A stretch of 64,000 nt of DNA from Monarcha castaneiventris obscurior (taxonomy: Eukaryota > Chordata > Aves > Passeriformes > Monarchidae), in the NCBI GenBank assembly GCA_026261815.1, contig JAMPIT010000894.1, positions 57,321,647 through 57,385,646 on the forward strand. Reading direction: 5' to 3'. The position numbers and the translations under genes were made by a program. Below are positions 1 to 12,349 of the stretch, piece by piece. The notes beneath the pieces were generated by a model. That model saw only the letters and a program-made list of their open reading frames with translations, ran no database searches and was not told the DNA's origin. Numbering within the stretch: position 1 is the stretch's first letter; the number at the start of each line of letters is the position of its first letter.

Positions 1-445
1 CTGTATTTAACAACCAGCCAAAAAAACCCATAGGTGATCCATAGGCTATCATTGGTAGGTATTGTAGAGTTGTGTCCATGAGAGAACATTCACCAAACTC
101 TGTTTTTAAAGTGCAGTTCCAAATCTCTTTGGCAAACTATATTTGTAAACTTTACTAAATGGAGTAAACCTCTGTTTTAATGATGATTGTTGTGTTTTTG
201 CATTTTAAAAATAAAGTCAAAACAAAAAAAAGGAACAGCATCAGAACAATTAGTTAAAATATTTTCTTTCTAACTGAATTTTGAGAGTTAATTTTCTGAA
301 TAGTACAAAAATACCTTAAGGAAATTAGTTTTTCTGATTGAGGATACAATAAAGATCATTAGTATTTTAGTCATTCCAAGGCTGTGAGGTCCCATCTTAG
401 TGTCCTTTATGCAGCAAAGCTTCCACTGATGTCATGTGGGCTCAC

Positions 446-613
446 CTGGGACATCAGCTGGTGTTCGAACCGAAGGATGGGATCCCAGCAGGGTAGTTAG
501 CAAATGTGTTTGGTCCCTAAGAATCCAGTGTACAGCATAAACTTGATTATTAGCTAACAAATCACTTTGAGCTGGATGTTTAGTCAGTCTGTCAAAGCTG
601 CTGGTTGGAAAAT
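446..613 (-). other. Exon-like open segment, unidentified
   Basis: On the minus strand a 168-nt segment is open in one frame. It is preceded by an AG (sequence ATACAG, plus positions 614-619) and followed by a good donor, CCCAG|GTGAGC, with the junction between 446 and 445. It would be a symmetric phase 1-1 exon of 56 codons, with a reading that starts FPTSSFDRL and ends VRTPADVP. The polypyrimidine tract before the acceptor is weak. An in-frame stop lies just upstream of the first ATG in this frame, so it could only be internal to a gene. I do not recognise the peptide. An open frame of this length arises by chance fairly often, so this is a candidate only. Confidence 0.15.
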
Positions 614-1085
614 CTGTATCCAGAGAAGTCATTCACACTGGAAATCCATCCTGCATCTGTTATTAGCAGGGTGGAAGCAATCTTGCTGATGGCTCCGTAT
701 ATGTTCACAGCTGTCTGGCAATCGGGGGTGGTGAAAACATGGAAGAAGCATTGCCTAAACTAGTTGCTTGTGGGTTGCAAATGCAGGGTGTTGCTATTTA
801 TCCTTGTCAACAGCAGGCCCTATTAACTATTTTTAATGAATCACCACTGCTTTTACTTTTGCCATCAGCCATGACCTTCACCATTTAGAAACACATGGTC
901 TCTCATAAATGATAGTCTGTGGCATATAAACTTGAGAAGGATTCTATCACGGCTCAAACTACAATATCTATCATTAAAACAAACTGCTCATTCCAGCTGA
1001 AGAGACACTCATATATATCATGGAACTAGCCTTCCATGTTTTGAAATTTACTGCCCTGCATTGGTGCTTCTTTTTCTTGACTTCC

Positions 1086-1111
1086 TTTTTTTTTTTTTTT
1101 TTTTTTTTTTT
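1086..1111. repeat. T26 homopolymer
   Basis: Uninterrupted run of 26 T. I see no polyadenylation signal or retrocopy body next to it on the minus strand, so it looks like a simple mononucleotide repeat. Confidence 0.9.
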
Positions 1112-4100
1112 AAGGAGGCCATGCAACCTTGCTCACTTAATACTTTTGATGAACTTCTACTGACAAGGAACTTGATTAATGATGGTTAAAGGAATTGAAT
1201 CAAGAGTAGGAAAGACAGGGCCAAAAAAGCAGACTGCTGGCCTGATGGAAACTAACGTCTCTACAGAAATATATGATGGACCCTCCTTTTTGCCATGCCA
1301 AGTAATTACTCGCACAGGCCTGTTGTAATAATTCCTATTACAGCCAAAACGGGAAAGTCAGTAACTCACAGCCCTGGGACAAGGTGAAGGCAAGGCCAGA
1401 GTAGTGTGGATCAATATTTCATTTACTCACTGAGGTTAGCTTCTATCCCTGTATCAAATTCTTTTACAGAAAGCCATGAAAGAAATGAGGTTTGCTGAAA
1501 AACACCAATACAGGGCCCTCATTTCCTTGGGGGCGCTCATAGAGTACACGGAGCAACAAAACCTCTCAGCAAAACAATATGCACTCAAGGTCACTCATTA
1601 CTTGCTACTGTTGGAAAATAAAGTGCCATTAGCCTGATATGAGTAATGTACATCAATCAACTGCAGACCAGCAAAAGTATGTTCTCAACATGGTATTGCA
1701 GCTGAAAATGAATGAACCATGTTAGCACATTCCGAACACTTTGACAACAGTGAAGAATTTTTCCTTTGGCATTATCATTTTTTTCAGAGTTTCACTGCAG
1801 CCCATCTTTCTGAAATCAAACTAGAGCATCTCAGTTTGCTGCCCTTTACTGTAATTGAATTAGTTCACACTAAGTAAACGTCACAATTTTGAGGGGGACA
1901 ATTGGATGCTGTCCAAAATGGTCCTGTCAGTGCCTTACAGGACCCTCAGCCTAAGGGTGGAAAACTAGATGTAATAAGAAATGATCTGATGTGTTAGTAA
2001 AATAATTTAAAACAATACTTGTTTAGAATATGAGATGACATCGAGGTACACATGCTTCTACTTTACTGCATACTCAACTCTTTTCTTCCATAGAGAAGTT
2101 TTGAAGAAAAGGAAGATTCCAATGTATCCCTCATGACTTGCAGGGTGCTGATCTGAAGGGTAAATGTAATATGTGCATCTGCGATGGCTGATGTACACTG
2201 TGGTGTATTTGTTTTTTCTGTTTCCTCTCACAGATTTCTGGGAAAAGTGTTTGGTGGGTTTATATAATTGGTGAAGTTTTAGATCTTTTCAAAGCTTCTT
2301 GATTGTCATCTTGGCAGAAAGTTATGTTTTCTTAGCAAAATTGAGAATTCTCGGATCTTACCTGCACCATTGAAAAATTTGTATAATGGTCATGAAGCAG
2401 TACCTTCCCAAGAACTTCCGTGTTATCGTGTTCCAAAATAAAACCATTATGGAGGCTTACAATAAACTGTTCACAGAGTAGGGAGAACTACTGTGGGAAG
2501 AGCATACATTTTTTTCCTATTAGAAAGCATTTTTTCTCCCCCTCTCTTCACTTTAGTAGTATTCTCTTTGTCTTTCTTGAGCATTTTGAAATCACTTACT
2601 AATTATACTGTTAAGTCTTGGTTCCAGAATCTTACCCTGAAGACTTACTGAAGCATGCAAAAATTGTTGAAGTGTTTAGGATTTTTCACTCTAACTGTCT
2701 TTTGTAGTGGTAAAGATAAGTTATTTTCTTTTCTAGTCCCATCTCCTGAGATCAAACTCCCAGCCACAGTAAGTGTTGAGCTCCTTGCAGCACTGAACTC
2801 ATTTAACCGATATTAAGTCCATGCAACATTGTAATGTGTAAGTAAACACAACCCAGAAATTATGGGCCAAGAAAAAAATGACTGATCAAAGGTCACATGC
2901 TAACTCAGACATGACTGTGGTCTTTCATGTCTGACATTTTGAAAATTTATGTTAAATTTGCTGCTGTTCAGAAAAGTCTGGGGACATTGAACGAATTAAT
3001 TTCATGTCCCCTAAAGTTGTTAACAACTTGGATAATGCTCTTAAGTTTTCTGCAGTTGTGATATTTTTATTTTCATTTACAAATCAGAAGTATTGGCAAG
3101 CAAGCAACTCTGATCTTCATCCCAGTTCCATGCAGACCATGCTGGTTCCATTCAAGTAAATAATCTGAAACTCTGGTAAATACGAGCTTGATTATATTTT
3201 GGATTGTTTGGGTTGATTTTTTTCTATGGATTTACTTATTTAAAACTGAAGTTTATAGTAACTATAGTACTGCAGAATACTTGCCTCTGCTTCCTGCTGC
3301 TCTTCCTATGTGCTGTTACTTTCTGATGATTTAAGGTAAAGTGATGTCCAGAATATGAGTCCTGAGACAGTGCTGCTCCCTTCATGTTTGCAAGAAGGGA
3401 AGAGAGATGAACATTTATAACTGCCTATCAAACTAAACAGACCAGTTTAAAGAGAGTCTGTCTTGCTGGTCACGTAGAGAGGCTCTCCTGGATTAAAAGG
3501 GTCCACTACATTTGATTTGTTCTGTGGTTTAGATGTGGAGTCAACTTTGTAAAGAGGGTGTAGTTCAGTCATATAAAGTCTAGTAATTCCTTAAAGAGAT
3601 TCTTTGAAAGGCACAGAGCAGAATTAGAGAACCTGTCTCCTCTACTCCTTAGAATCACAATTTCCTTTTTTTTTATTCCCAAATCCTGTTGTTGTGATTA
3701 AATTACTTTTCGAAATCTCATTCACTGCAGGGAGTAAGCCTGGACCACTCTATGGGGCTGCTTTGTGCCTGTGATCTAAGACTGAGCCCCAAGTCCTCAA
3801 AGTTATTTAGGTGACCATATATAATTTGAAGTGACTCAGTGATGTCAGTAATTCATTCTCATTAACTATCTTCGAAGCAGGGAGGTAATACTACCTTCAC
3901 GTACTAGGAGGAAGAGGGGTGGTGAGGCAGAAATAAGTGTAAAGGCATTAAGGTGTCCAGTTAAACCAGTAGGAAATGAGCATCTAAATACCTGTGGAAG
4001 GTCTATGTATCACTTACTATAGGGAGAACGAGCACATAGGTATTACAAATCTCTGGAGGTTTCCTGAGCTTCTAGTTGCAACGAATAAAACTTTCAAGAA

Positions 4101-4340
4101 TGTCTCAATCAGGGCAGGAGGGCCTTGTGATGGGAGGTTGAACAGTTCTGTCTGTTCTAAAAGAAGATGAAATCACTCTTTCTCCCATAATTTTCTCTGG
4201 TATAAAGGAATCAAAGATTTTTCTTCTGTTTGCAAACTAGAACTCTAACTTGTGGGTTTGTTTTTTTCCTATTTCACATGAAAATACCCTGGTGGTTCTT
4301 GGTGTCACTGAGAACTTGGAGTCATTACTTTGTGTGGGTG

Positions 4341-4410
4341 AACATTCTGGTGCAGCTTTCATACCAAAAAAAGCTGCATGCAGCAGGATTACTCTTTGAA
4401 CCAGAATGTT
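4341..4410. repeat. Nested inverted repeat
   Basis: The outer arms AACATTCTGG (4341-4350) and CCAGAATGTT (4401-4410) are perfect reverse complements. Directly inside the left arm, TGCAGCTTT (4351-4359) pairs perfectly with AAAGCTGCA (4370-4378). The result could fold as a two-stem hairpin with a 22-nt bulge on the right side. It has no recognised family; it could be a worn transposon end or chance. Confidence 0.6.
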
Positions 4411-7024
4411 AACTGAGAGATTTGGGTTGCATCCGTCACCCAAATGTGAGGCGGTCTGCTTGCACTTATAATAAAGAACAAATGTCTGGTCTGGAGGTCA
4501 GGATTTTTGGATTCACAGTGCACTTAGTTAGATCAAGGTCTCATCTGGGGTTAAAATCAATATTGCAAATTGCAGCTTAAATGGCAAAGGATATGTTTCC
4601 ATCTATGTATTATTTTAGGTACAGTAGTCTTAATGTATTACTAGGTCAGTTCCATTAAGATGTAATTTCATTAAGGGACCATAACTGCAACTGGAATTCG
4701 GCCACTAGATGAATTTTTTTTGTCTAATACAACTGTACAGACATGCATCACTCTTGGATGCTGCTCACTTGTGTAGTTCTGCTTTAGAACAACAACCCAG
4801 TAATGAGAGTGCATTCTGCAAGGAAGTTTGAAGGAAATCAGTAAAAAATATTTGTCTGCAGGGAACGCTTCTGGTGTTGAACTGTCACAAGAATACCTGT
4901 CAAAGTAGTATAGTAAAGCACTTGAACATTTAACTTAGAAACAGAGACCTTCAGTTTAATGCACTTGTACAGGTACATATGCAAGTAGCGTGTTTAGCAG
5001 CAGAGCCTTCAGGCTCTCTTTCAAAAGGGACGAGAGACAAAACATCTGACTTTGGGGAGCTTTGCTTCACTTTTTGTAATGCGGCAAATCTGAGCAGAAT
5101 TGACCATAAAAGACTTTAAAAGTCTTGGAATAAGGAGATGAAAGCATTGTTCAGAAGAAGGCACTTTTTCTGCATTCATGCTGGCTAAGGGACATGTGTG
5201 TCCCCAAGCATGCAGGCAGGAGTGGCAGATGAGGAGGAAAGGGAAAGTAATCTCAAAATCTTGAAAAAGGAGGAAGAGTCTAGGATGGCTTTTATGTAAT
5301 CCTCTGTGAGGATTAATTTCTTATGCACAACAGTCATACTGAGCTTTGTAGCCAAGCGTGATGCCGTTTACAAAGTGTGTCTCTGTCTGCTGGTGGCTCA
5401 GCTATAGGTTCAGTCATCTGACTCTCCTAACTGTTGAACCAGAAGGGGCTGTGCACAAACTGGAAAAGTTTATTTTGTGTTTCATCCCCACTGCCCATTC
5501 TCCTAAGGGCATCACCGAGCATTGCCATGCTGCACAGAGCACAGTCTGCTTTTCTCCACTTGCAGTGCAGAGCTGGGGAGGACAAACAGCCAAAGCTGTA
5601 GGCAAGCGAAGAGCTCTGGCCCTCTCTCAGCTGTGGGGGCCTTAAAAAGCCCCAGCTTGCCTACAAGGATCTGCTCTATGTTTGTGGAGGAAGTCTGGGG
5701 AGAGAGAAGATCATAACTGGGCAGCAGCTTCTCTGTATGACTTGCTTCCCTGGAAACCTGGCAGCTCTCCAAGTCAAAATCTGAATAGGAGTTAAACTGC
5801 TCAGAGCATTAATTCCCCTTAATAGTCGTGAGCCTGCTCTTTCCCTCCCTGCTCCCACCAGACCCTGCTCAGCAGAAGTGAAGTATCCTCTGCCCATGAA
5901 GGTTTTGGAGGGTTCATGCTGGCAGCAGAGGCAGGTCCAACATCCAGCACCATGGGCTTTGTCTCCAGGACCTGCCGCTGGTGGCAGCAAATGGGGGGAC
6001 CGGGACGTTGGCAAGCGACTCTTACGTCTTCTCTGGGCCCTGTCACTGGACACGGCCTGATCTTATGAGGAGTTAAGCACTGCATGCAAAAGCTTTTTTC
6101 ATTATTGTATTGATATTTGGGGATTCCTGTTTACATAGAGGGCTTTCCTGTGAATTTCCAGTCATGTGTAAGCATCCCAGGACAACCTTCTACTGCTTCT
6201 TGGTGACTTGGACATCCTCCCCTCCCTCTCCCCCTTGTATTCTACATGAGCACAATTTTCTTGGCAACTTTTCAGGACTCCCCATCTTAATATTGGGTCC
6301 TCTTGAAGTTGCAAAAATCAGTTTTACGTCCCTTGAATATTTATACACAGAATGTTTTAAATTTTCCAGTTTTAATCTGGGATTTTTTTAAAGGACCTTT
6401 TAAATTGTCCTGTTTACTTCTTGTTGCTTTTTGTAACAGTTTTGTCTTCAGTTTTCAGTTGGTGTACAGGATGACTCATATATTCCAAAATATTGCAAAG
6501 AGGAAAAAATAAGATTTCTACCTGTTGGCAAGTGAAGGGAGTTAAGCTGGATGTGAATCAATATCTGTTGAAGAAATGCTGATGTTTATTTTGTCAAGAT
6601 ACATTAAAAAGCAGTCTAAAATTAAACAAGAGTGAATCATACAGCTCCTCTGTGCTTACAAGTTTTCTGCCTATGGAGGCAGTAACAACAGCAGTCCAGA
6701 CAGTTTCTTACGGCTTTTCCTGCTTTTCTGTGCCCTCTGTTTTTGATCATTTGCCAAGGTTTGTGAATAGTGCCAAATCAAATAGTACAGCATCTCCCTA
6801 AGTCTGCTCTTGGAAGCTAAGGAATTCAGCAGTTGAAGTGCAATGCCAGATATAAAAGAAGCAATTATAGTGGACTTCCAGGAGTTTAGGTTTAATAACT
6901 TTAATACTTGTATAACATGTATTTTGAGGCTTCTTTTTTAACTGTACTTCTGCTTTATGTATGCTTTATCCCCGAAACCTTAATCTATATGAGCTTGCAA
7001 AAAAATGGGGGGGTTTCTTTGCTC

Positions 7025-7042
7025 TTTTTTTTTTTTTTTTTT
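7025..7042. repeat. T18 homopolymer
   Basis: Run of 18 T with nothing recognisable attached. Confidence 0.9.
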
Positions 7043-7929
7043 AAGGTTCTCAAGTGCCACACAATTTGGAAGCCTATTTCTGTGCACACAGGCACTGGTA
7101 ACTGAAGCTCAGTGCTGGTTGGTGAGAGAGAACCTCTGCAGAAGGAACCATAGCAGTGATTTTGAGTACAGAAGACCACTCTTGCAAGTATTTCTCATCC
7201 TTCAGACTTATGCAGAAGCTTTCTCAAGTGTTCAGTCCTTCTGACTTAGTAAGAACTAAGAAAATATTTGATGTGAAACCCTACAGGTTTTCATGCTTTA
7301 GACAATGAAATGAATTAATGGGGTAATGGCATTGTTTAGAATGAAAGTAAGAAAACTTGAATTTCTCTCACTGAATTGCAGTGTGGGTACAATTTGAAGT
7401 AAAATTCATCTCACAGTGATCAACCATCGAAAATCTGCTCACCATTTAATGTTCAGGAGCACAAAGAAGAGCTTTGCCCAAAAAGAAACTATTTTTAGAT
7501 ATACATTAGTGAACAGCCACACTCTCTTGGGGTCTAGAAAGCCAGAGTCCATTTGCAGTGATTTAACATGCTGCTTGCTTAAATTCTAGATGAGGGGGCA
7601 GGGAAAATCTAACTTGAAACTCAATTACAGCATGACAAGATTAGGGGAATAAATGAGCAAAATCGATTTCGCATTTACTGATCTTCCTTGTAAAGTTTAC
7701 CCTTTTAACTTTGTATGTATTTCCTTATTGTTCCATAAAGAAGCCATGGTTTATTGGTACCCATGTGACCTAGACCTTCCACATGGTGCCTGTTTGTTAC
7801 ATTCATACCACTGTGTGCAAGACGGGAAATCATTTCTTTGAATAGCTTTAATAAGACAAAACTTTGGTCTGTTTCCTATGTTGTTTCAGTCATTTGTACC
7901 TTGGAACACTTGACTATAATGAAAAATGC

Positions 7930-7962
7930 AAAAATGGTTGAAAAATGGTTGAAAAATGATTC
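7930..7962. repeat. 11-bp tandem repeat, three copies
   Basis: The unit AAAAATGGTTG is present twice exactly (7930-7940, 7941-7951), followed by a third copy with one or two changes (7952-7962). A partial unit precedes it. It is a small local duplication. Confidence 0.75.
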
Positions 7963-10347
7963 CACTTTTATGTGAAATTTACTGGAGTAGCTTTTGATGG
8001 TAGTGAGCTGTAAGAACCACTAATTCAAACCAAAAAATCCTTTTTTAAATTGTACAGGGATTTTCCCCCATGTTATTTTACTGTGTAGGCTCAAGTCTTC
8101 ACTACAGTAGATCAATAAAGAACTTGTTTGCATTAACAGGGCTAACATTACACTTGATGTAGGTGCCTGGCTGTATACAGAGGTCACTTGCACTGGAAAT
8201 GCATGAAAGAAATCAAATATTTTACCTGCTTTGGTTGAATCTAGGGACAACTTCAATATGTAAAAAATTACTCCTTTTCCCTCCAGGGACAAGGGTCTTA
8301 ATTGTATCTACTAGAACTCTGTTTTTTATAGTCTCTTTGAGGTTTGTAGGAGTAATAATAATAATAAAAAGATCCTAGATTTCATTTTATTTTTTAAGCT
8401 TACTGTAAAAAATCAGTCTATTTGTCATGGAAGTTTTTTTTCACAACATCACAGTCAAATTCATTTCCCAATTATTCATTCAGAAGTGTAGGAGAGAAGG
8501 GGAAGAAACTGTTTAGCTCCTGAGATCCTGTCAGATTAAAGCTAAAGAACACAGGCCATATTTGGGCCTAGGGATGCAGCTACTTGATTTAGGGTAGAAT
8601 TGGTAGAATAAATTTCTAGCATTTCATTTTTCAAGGCTTTTTGAAACGTGTAAAAAAATAGTATTCCGAGGAATCTTTATCGTTCTGTGGAAACCCAGTG
8701 TATTTTTTACTCAAGTACTTAATGTGAAGAAGAGGTTTTTTCTTTTAATCATTTTATGTTTTAAAGAAACAAGTTTCTAGCTTGGAGTTTTGCTAAAAAT
8801 TAAAATCTACCCACATGCATATATATGTGCTGTCAAGCAGGTGATATTTGATATTTTCTAGTCTTTTCCAGACATTTTCTCTCTGTCCTAGAGAAGTAGG
8901 ATACTTTGAAAAGAGAAGTGTAAGTAAAGTAATTCTACTTTGCTTTGGAAAGCAACCTTTTTTAATGTGTAATCCTATGTTACCACTTCCTTGAAAAAGC
9001 TTTCTTTTACCTAAAATAAACTTTCTGAAATAACTCTCACCATTTGGGAAGCTTTCAACACATTGTAGGACAGAGTTTTTCTTTTTCTCTTCCAATAATG
9101 CTTTGCACCATGCTGTGACTTGAACTTTATTTTCACATGTTGTGGGAGCATCTGAAATGCCTTGCCAATCCACCTTTCTCTCCAAATCCTTGGAACAGAA
9201 GTCACAGAAAAGCAGGATATACATATAGGCATGTGTCCTGGTGTCCAGCTGGGCTTAAACCCACAGCAGTGTGTTAAAATACATTAATACAGTAATTAGG
9301 GTATAACAATGGTAGATGGCAAGACAGGATAGGTTGCAAATGGAGCTTTTTGATATCATCAGTTTTACAAGAAACTGGTGAAAGTTCTGGTGGCAAAGGG
9401 ACAGATCGATTATATTTTATGGTACAAAATATATTGTTGGGTTTGGGCTTTTTTAATTGCAAACTGGGTAGGAACTCCTCTAGTGGAAAAATGTTTAGAA
9501 ATTGAAGCAGAATGTATCCAGGCGTAACTATTACCTGTGTGTGGTGAGGATGTTTGATCCACAGTCTACATGTGGAAAAAATCTGTTGGGTTTAATCTGA
9601 TTTGTGATAAATGCTAATGGATTCTTCACATTGTGAAGTTGTTTTTTTGCTGAAGCAGTTTAGGTATAAATTTGCAAAATCCTGAGCCCAGTGTTTGTGA
9701 ATTCAGCAGTTCATGTGAGTAATCCAAAGCAACCTTGCTCAATGGAAATGTTGTTATGTCTTTCAATGATGAATTTTTTTCCTGAAATTTGAGTTCATAT
9801 TAATCCACATTATGTTCAAAGAGAAAAAAAATAATTAAAAGCCTGATCCTACAGTTCCAATTTCTTTGAATTGAGAACTGCATGGTTTGGTCTTGATACA
9901 GCAACAGTTAATGTTATAGATTCTTGCATTCACCTTGAGCAATTACATGGTTTAATGTTTATGCCGCAAATTATTAGGTCTGGCAATGACTCAGTCGTCA
10001 AGATTAGTTTTACACCAAATTGCTTGCAGATACCAAATGACAGGTTTTGTAATGAAAGGTTGCAATTATTTCTAATTTCTTCAATAGTAGCCACAAATCA
10101 CTGATGCTGATTCTGCCATTTGTACGTGGCTTTCTAGAATAATATCCTGGTGTGTCTGCCTTACCAGTCTTTTATTCTGTTTACAAAATTGAATAAATCA
10201 GGTAAAGTTACAAGTGTGCTGGAGAAATTTTCAGATAAATTATTTCTGCATGATCGGGGTGGGTGTTCTGGATTTGGTTCCTTTCAGCATATTTAGCTCT
10301 TATTATTTATTTTCCCTTGCTTGTTGATGATGTTTGTTATGCCACAG

Positions 10348-10440
10348 GCACCCCCTCTTCCAAATGAGAGTGAACTGCAAAAATGGGCAGCCATGGGACA
10401 GTGTTACCCTGGTGTGACCATGCTGCCCCTGGTTCTTCAG
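10348..10440 (+). other. Exon-like open segment, unidentified
   Basis: A T-rich tract leads to an acceptor, GCCACAG, at 10,341-10,347. It is followed by 93 nt that are open in phase 0 (31 codons, starting APPLPNESELQKW) and then a donor-like CAG|GTAGCT at 10,441. The segment is more GC-rich than its surroundings. The donor lacks the usual +4/+5 consensus, and I do not recognise the peptide. It could be a lncRNA exon, or chance. Confidence 0.12.
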
Positions 10441-11523
10441 GTAGCTTGCTCAGCCCTGGCTCTGGGATCTGTGCATTCTTTGCTGTTCAGTGCAGCAAAA
10501 GCGCTTTCAGTCTTCCCAAGCTTCTGAAATTACTCAATCCGCAGAGGCTTATCACTTTGCCAAGCTCATATAATCTCCTTATCGCAGTCAGTCTCACACA
10601 AGTAACACCATGACTTATCCTTATGCTGTCCTGGCCAATATAACTGTATTTTTTCCAAATAAAACAGCTTCTAATTGCCTAAGCTGTATGTGAGCTATTG
10701 AACACGTAGGTACTACTGCTATTGCAAGTATTTAATGGCTTTCTAATACCATGAGTATGGAAAAATTAGAACAGGTAAAACCCTCTTTGGTTTATTTTGT
10801 GTTTGAACAATTTGGTGCAACAGCCCCATCTGCAATAATAGTAACTGGGATTGTAATGCAACTTTCTGATTAATGCTTTTGTTTTTGGTGCATGTCTAAC
10901 TGCATTTTACCAAGGACGAAACTACTGCCAGAGAAAGCACCTAAAATCACACAAACAGTTATTTTTATTCAATATTTGTTTCATCTTATTGAAAGGTTTT
11001 GGTCAAAGCTGTGTTAGCTGCTTACACACCTGTGCAGATCAGTAAATGGAGGTGGATGGTGATGCTATTCTGGATCGTATGAATATGTGATAACCTAAGT
11101 CTTCAGTATGATCTGTCCAGAGGAGGGCACAAAGATGCTGAGAGGGCTGGAGCACCTCTCGTACAGGCTGACAGAATTGGGGTTGTTCAGCCTGGAGAAG
11201 AGAAGGCTCTGGGGGGGACCTTCCAGCAGCTTTCCAGTGCCTACAGGGGCTACAAGAGAGCTGGAGAGGGACTTGTACAAGGGCATGAAGTGACAGGACA
11301 AGGGGTAATGGCTTCACATTGACAGAGGGCAGGGTTAGATTAGACATTGGGAAAAAATTCTTTACTGTAGGGTGGTGAGGCCCTGGCACAGGTTGCCCAG
11401 AGAAGCTATGGCTGCCCCATCCTGGAAATCTTCAGGGCCAGGTTGGATGGGGCTCTGAGCAACATGGTCATGTGAAAGGTGTCCCTGCCCATGGCAGGGG
11501 GTTTGGAACAAGGTGATCTTTAA

Positions 11524-11528
11524 GGTCC
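11524..11528. repeat. Left target-site duplication of the solo LTR
   Basis: GGTCC immediately left of the LTR, matching the copy at 12,345-12,349. In an uninterrupted CR1 this pentamer occurs once, in the AAGGTCCCTTCC junction. Confidence 0.88.
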
Positions 11529-12344
11529 TGTATGGGGATATTCCTCCTTCCCCAGCAGTGCAGGGAGTTAGAGAATGGGGGTTATGGTCAGTTCATCACA
11601 TGTTGTTTCAGCCACTGCTCAGGAAGAGGAGTCCTTCCCCTGGCTCCAGCCTGGGGTGCCTCCCATGGGAGACAGTTCTCCATGAACTTCTCCACCATGA
11701 GTCCATCCCACAGGCAACAGTTCTCCACAAACTGCTGCAATGTGGGTCACTCTTCCACGGGGTGCAGTCCTTCAGGAGCAGCCTGCTCCCATGTAGGTCC
11801 CCTGAGGAGTCACAAGTCCTACCAGGAAATCTGCTCCAGTGTGGGCTCCTCTCTCCATGGGTCTGCAGGTCCCTGCCAGGAGCCTGTTCCAGCACGGGCC
11901 TCCCACAGGTTCACAGCCTCTTCTCAGGCATTCCCCTGCTCTGGCGTGGTCTCCTCCAGGGGCTGCAGGTGGATCTCAGCAACCCCGTGGCCCTCCCATG
12001 CCTCACCATGGTCTGCACCACGGGCTGCAGAGGAATCTCAGCTCTGGTGCCTGGAGCACCTGCTCCCTCTTCTTCTGCACTGACCTGGACATCTGCAGGG
12101 CTGTTCTCACATATTCTCTGGCCACGATTATGTCTGTGCAATACTTCTTTTCTTCTTCTTAAATCTGTTATCCCAGAGGTGTTACCACCATTTGTGATTG
12201 GCCCAGCCTTGACTAGTGGTGAGGCCATCCTGGAGCTGGCTGGTATTGGCTCTGCCAGACATGGGGGAAGCTTCTGGAAGCTTCCTGCAGCCACTCTTGC
12301 AGCCCTGTCTCACCACCAAAACCTGGCCACACAAACCCAGTACT
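11529..12344 (-). mobile_element. Solo LTR of an endogenous retrovirus, inside CR1
   Basis: This 816-bp insert lies between two copies of GGTCC (11,524-11,528 and 12,345-12,349), a 5-bp target-site duplication; removing it restores a continuous CR1 end. Read on the minus strand it ends in CA, and its first base has mutated, so the expected TG start is now AG. Also on the minus strand, an inverted ATTGG at 12,197-12,201 gives a CCAAT box, and about 30 bp further on AACAGATTTAA (12,159-12,169) sits where a TATA box would be. There are no gag, pol or env sequences, so it is a solo LTR left by recombination. It resembles, from memory, an LTR family common in bird genomes; I cannot name the family securely. 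A 5-bp duplication is typical of ERVL-type elements. The 286-codon plus-strand open frame across it is fortuitous. Confidence 0.88.
11615..12075 (-). repeat. Degenerate tandem units inside the LTR
   Basis: Across this part of the LTR a motif of roughly 40-55 bp recurs several times. Each unit has a CTGCTCCAGYGTGGGCTCC-like core followed by a CATGGG..TGCAGG-like tail (cores near 11,645, 11,735, 11,785, 11,835, 11,890 and 11,940). The copies have diverged from one another and cover what would be the R-U5 side of the LTR. This explains why long open frames persist here. Confidence 0.6.
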
Positions 12345-12349
12345 GGTCC
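12345..12349. repeat. Right target-site duplication of the solo LTR
   Basis: GGTCC immediately right of the LTR, followed by the resumed CR1 3' tail. Confidence 0.88.

Larger units (their letters stand above)
1..11112. other. Intergenic DNA upstream of MPPED2, first block
   Basis: This AT-rich, mostly unique stretch has no convincing gene. Open frames are short (under 150 codons), occur on both strands and overlap each other, as expected by chance. It holds T-runs at 1086-1111 and 7025-7042, a nested inverted repeat at 4341-4410, an 11-bp tandem repeat near 7930-7962 and two weak exon-like segments listed separately. The 5.35-6.06 kb part is more GC-rich and dense in overlapping frames, but no frame stands out as protein-like. 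From mammalian synteny this should be the gap between DCDC1 and MPPED2; the sequence here does not itself prove that. Confidence 0.6.

Noticed and set aside
459..475. tRNA B-box-like GGTTCGAAC on the minus strand
   Set aside because: No matching A box at the right distance and no acceptor or anticodon stem can be built.
1086..1111. T-run as the poly(A) tail of a minus-strand retrocopy
   Set aside because: No minus-strand AATAAA or gene-like sequence next to it. The same holds for 48,480 and 54,780.
9230..9275. LTR-like scrap (CCTGGTGTCCAGCTGGGCTT)
   Set aside because: Vaguely resembles a bird LTR terminus but is too short, and no partner end was found.
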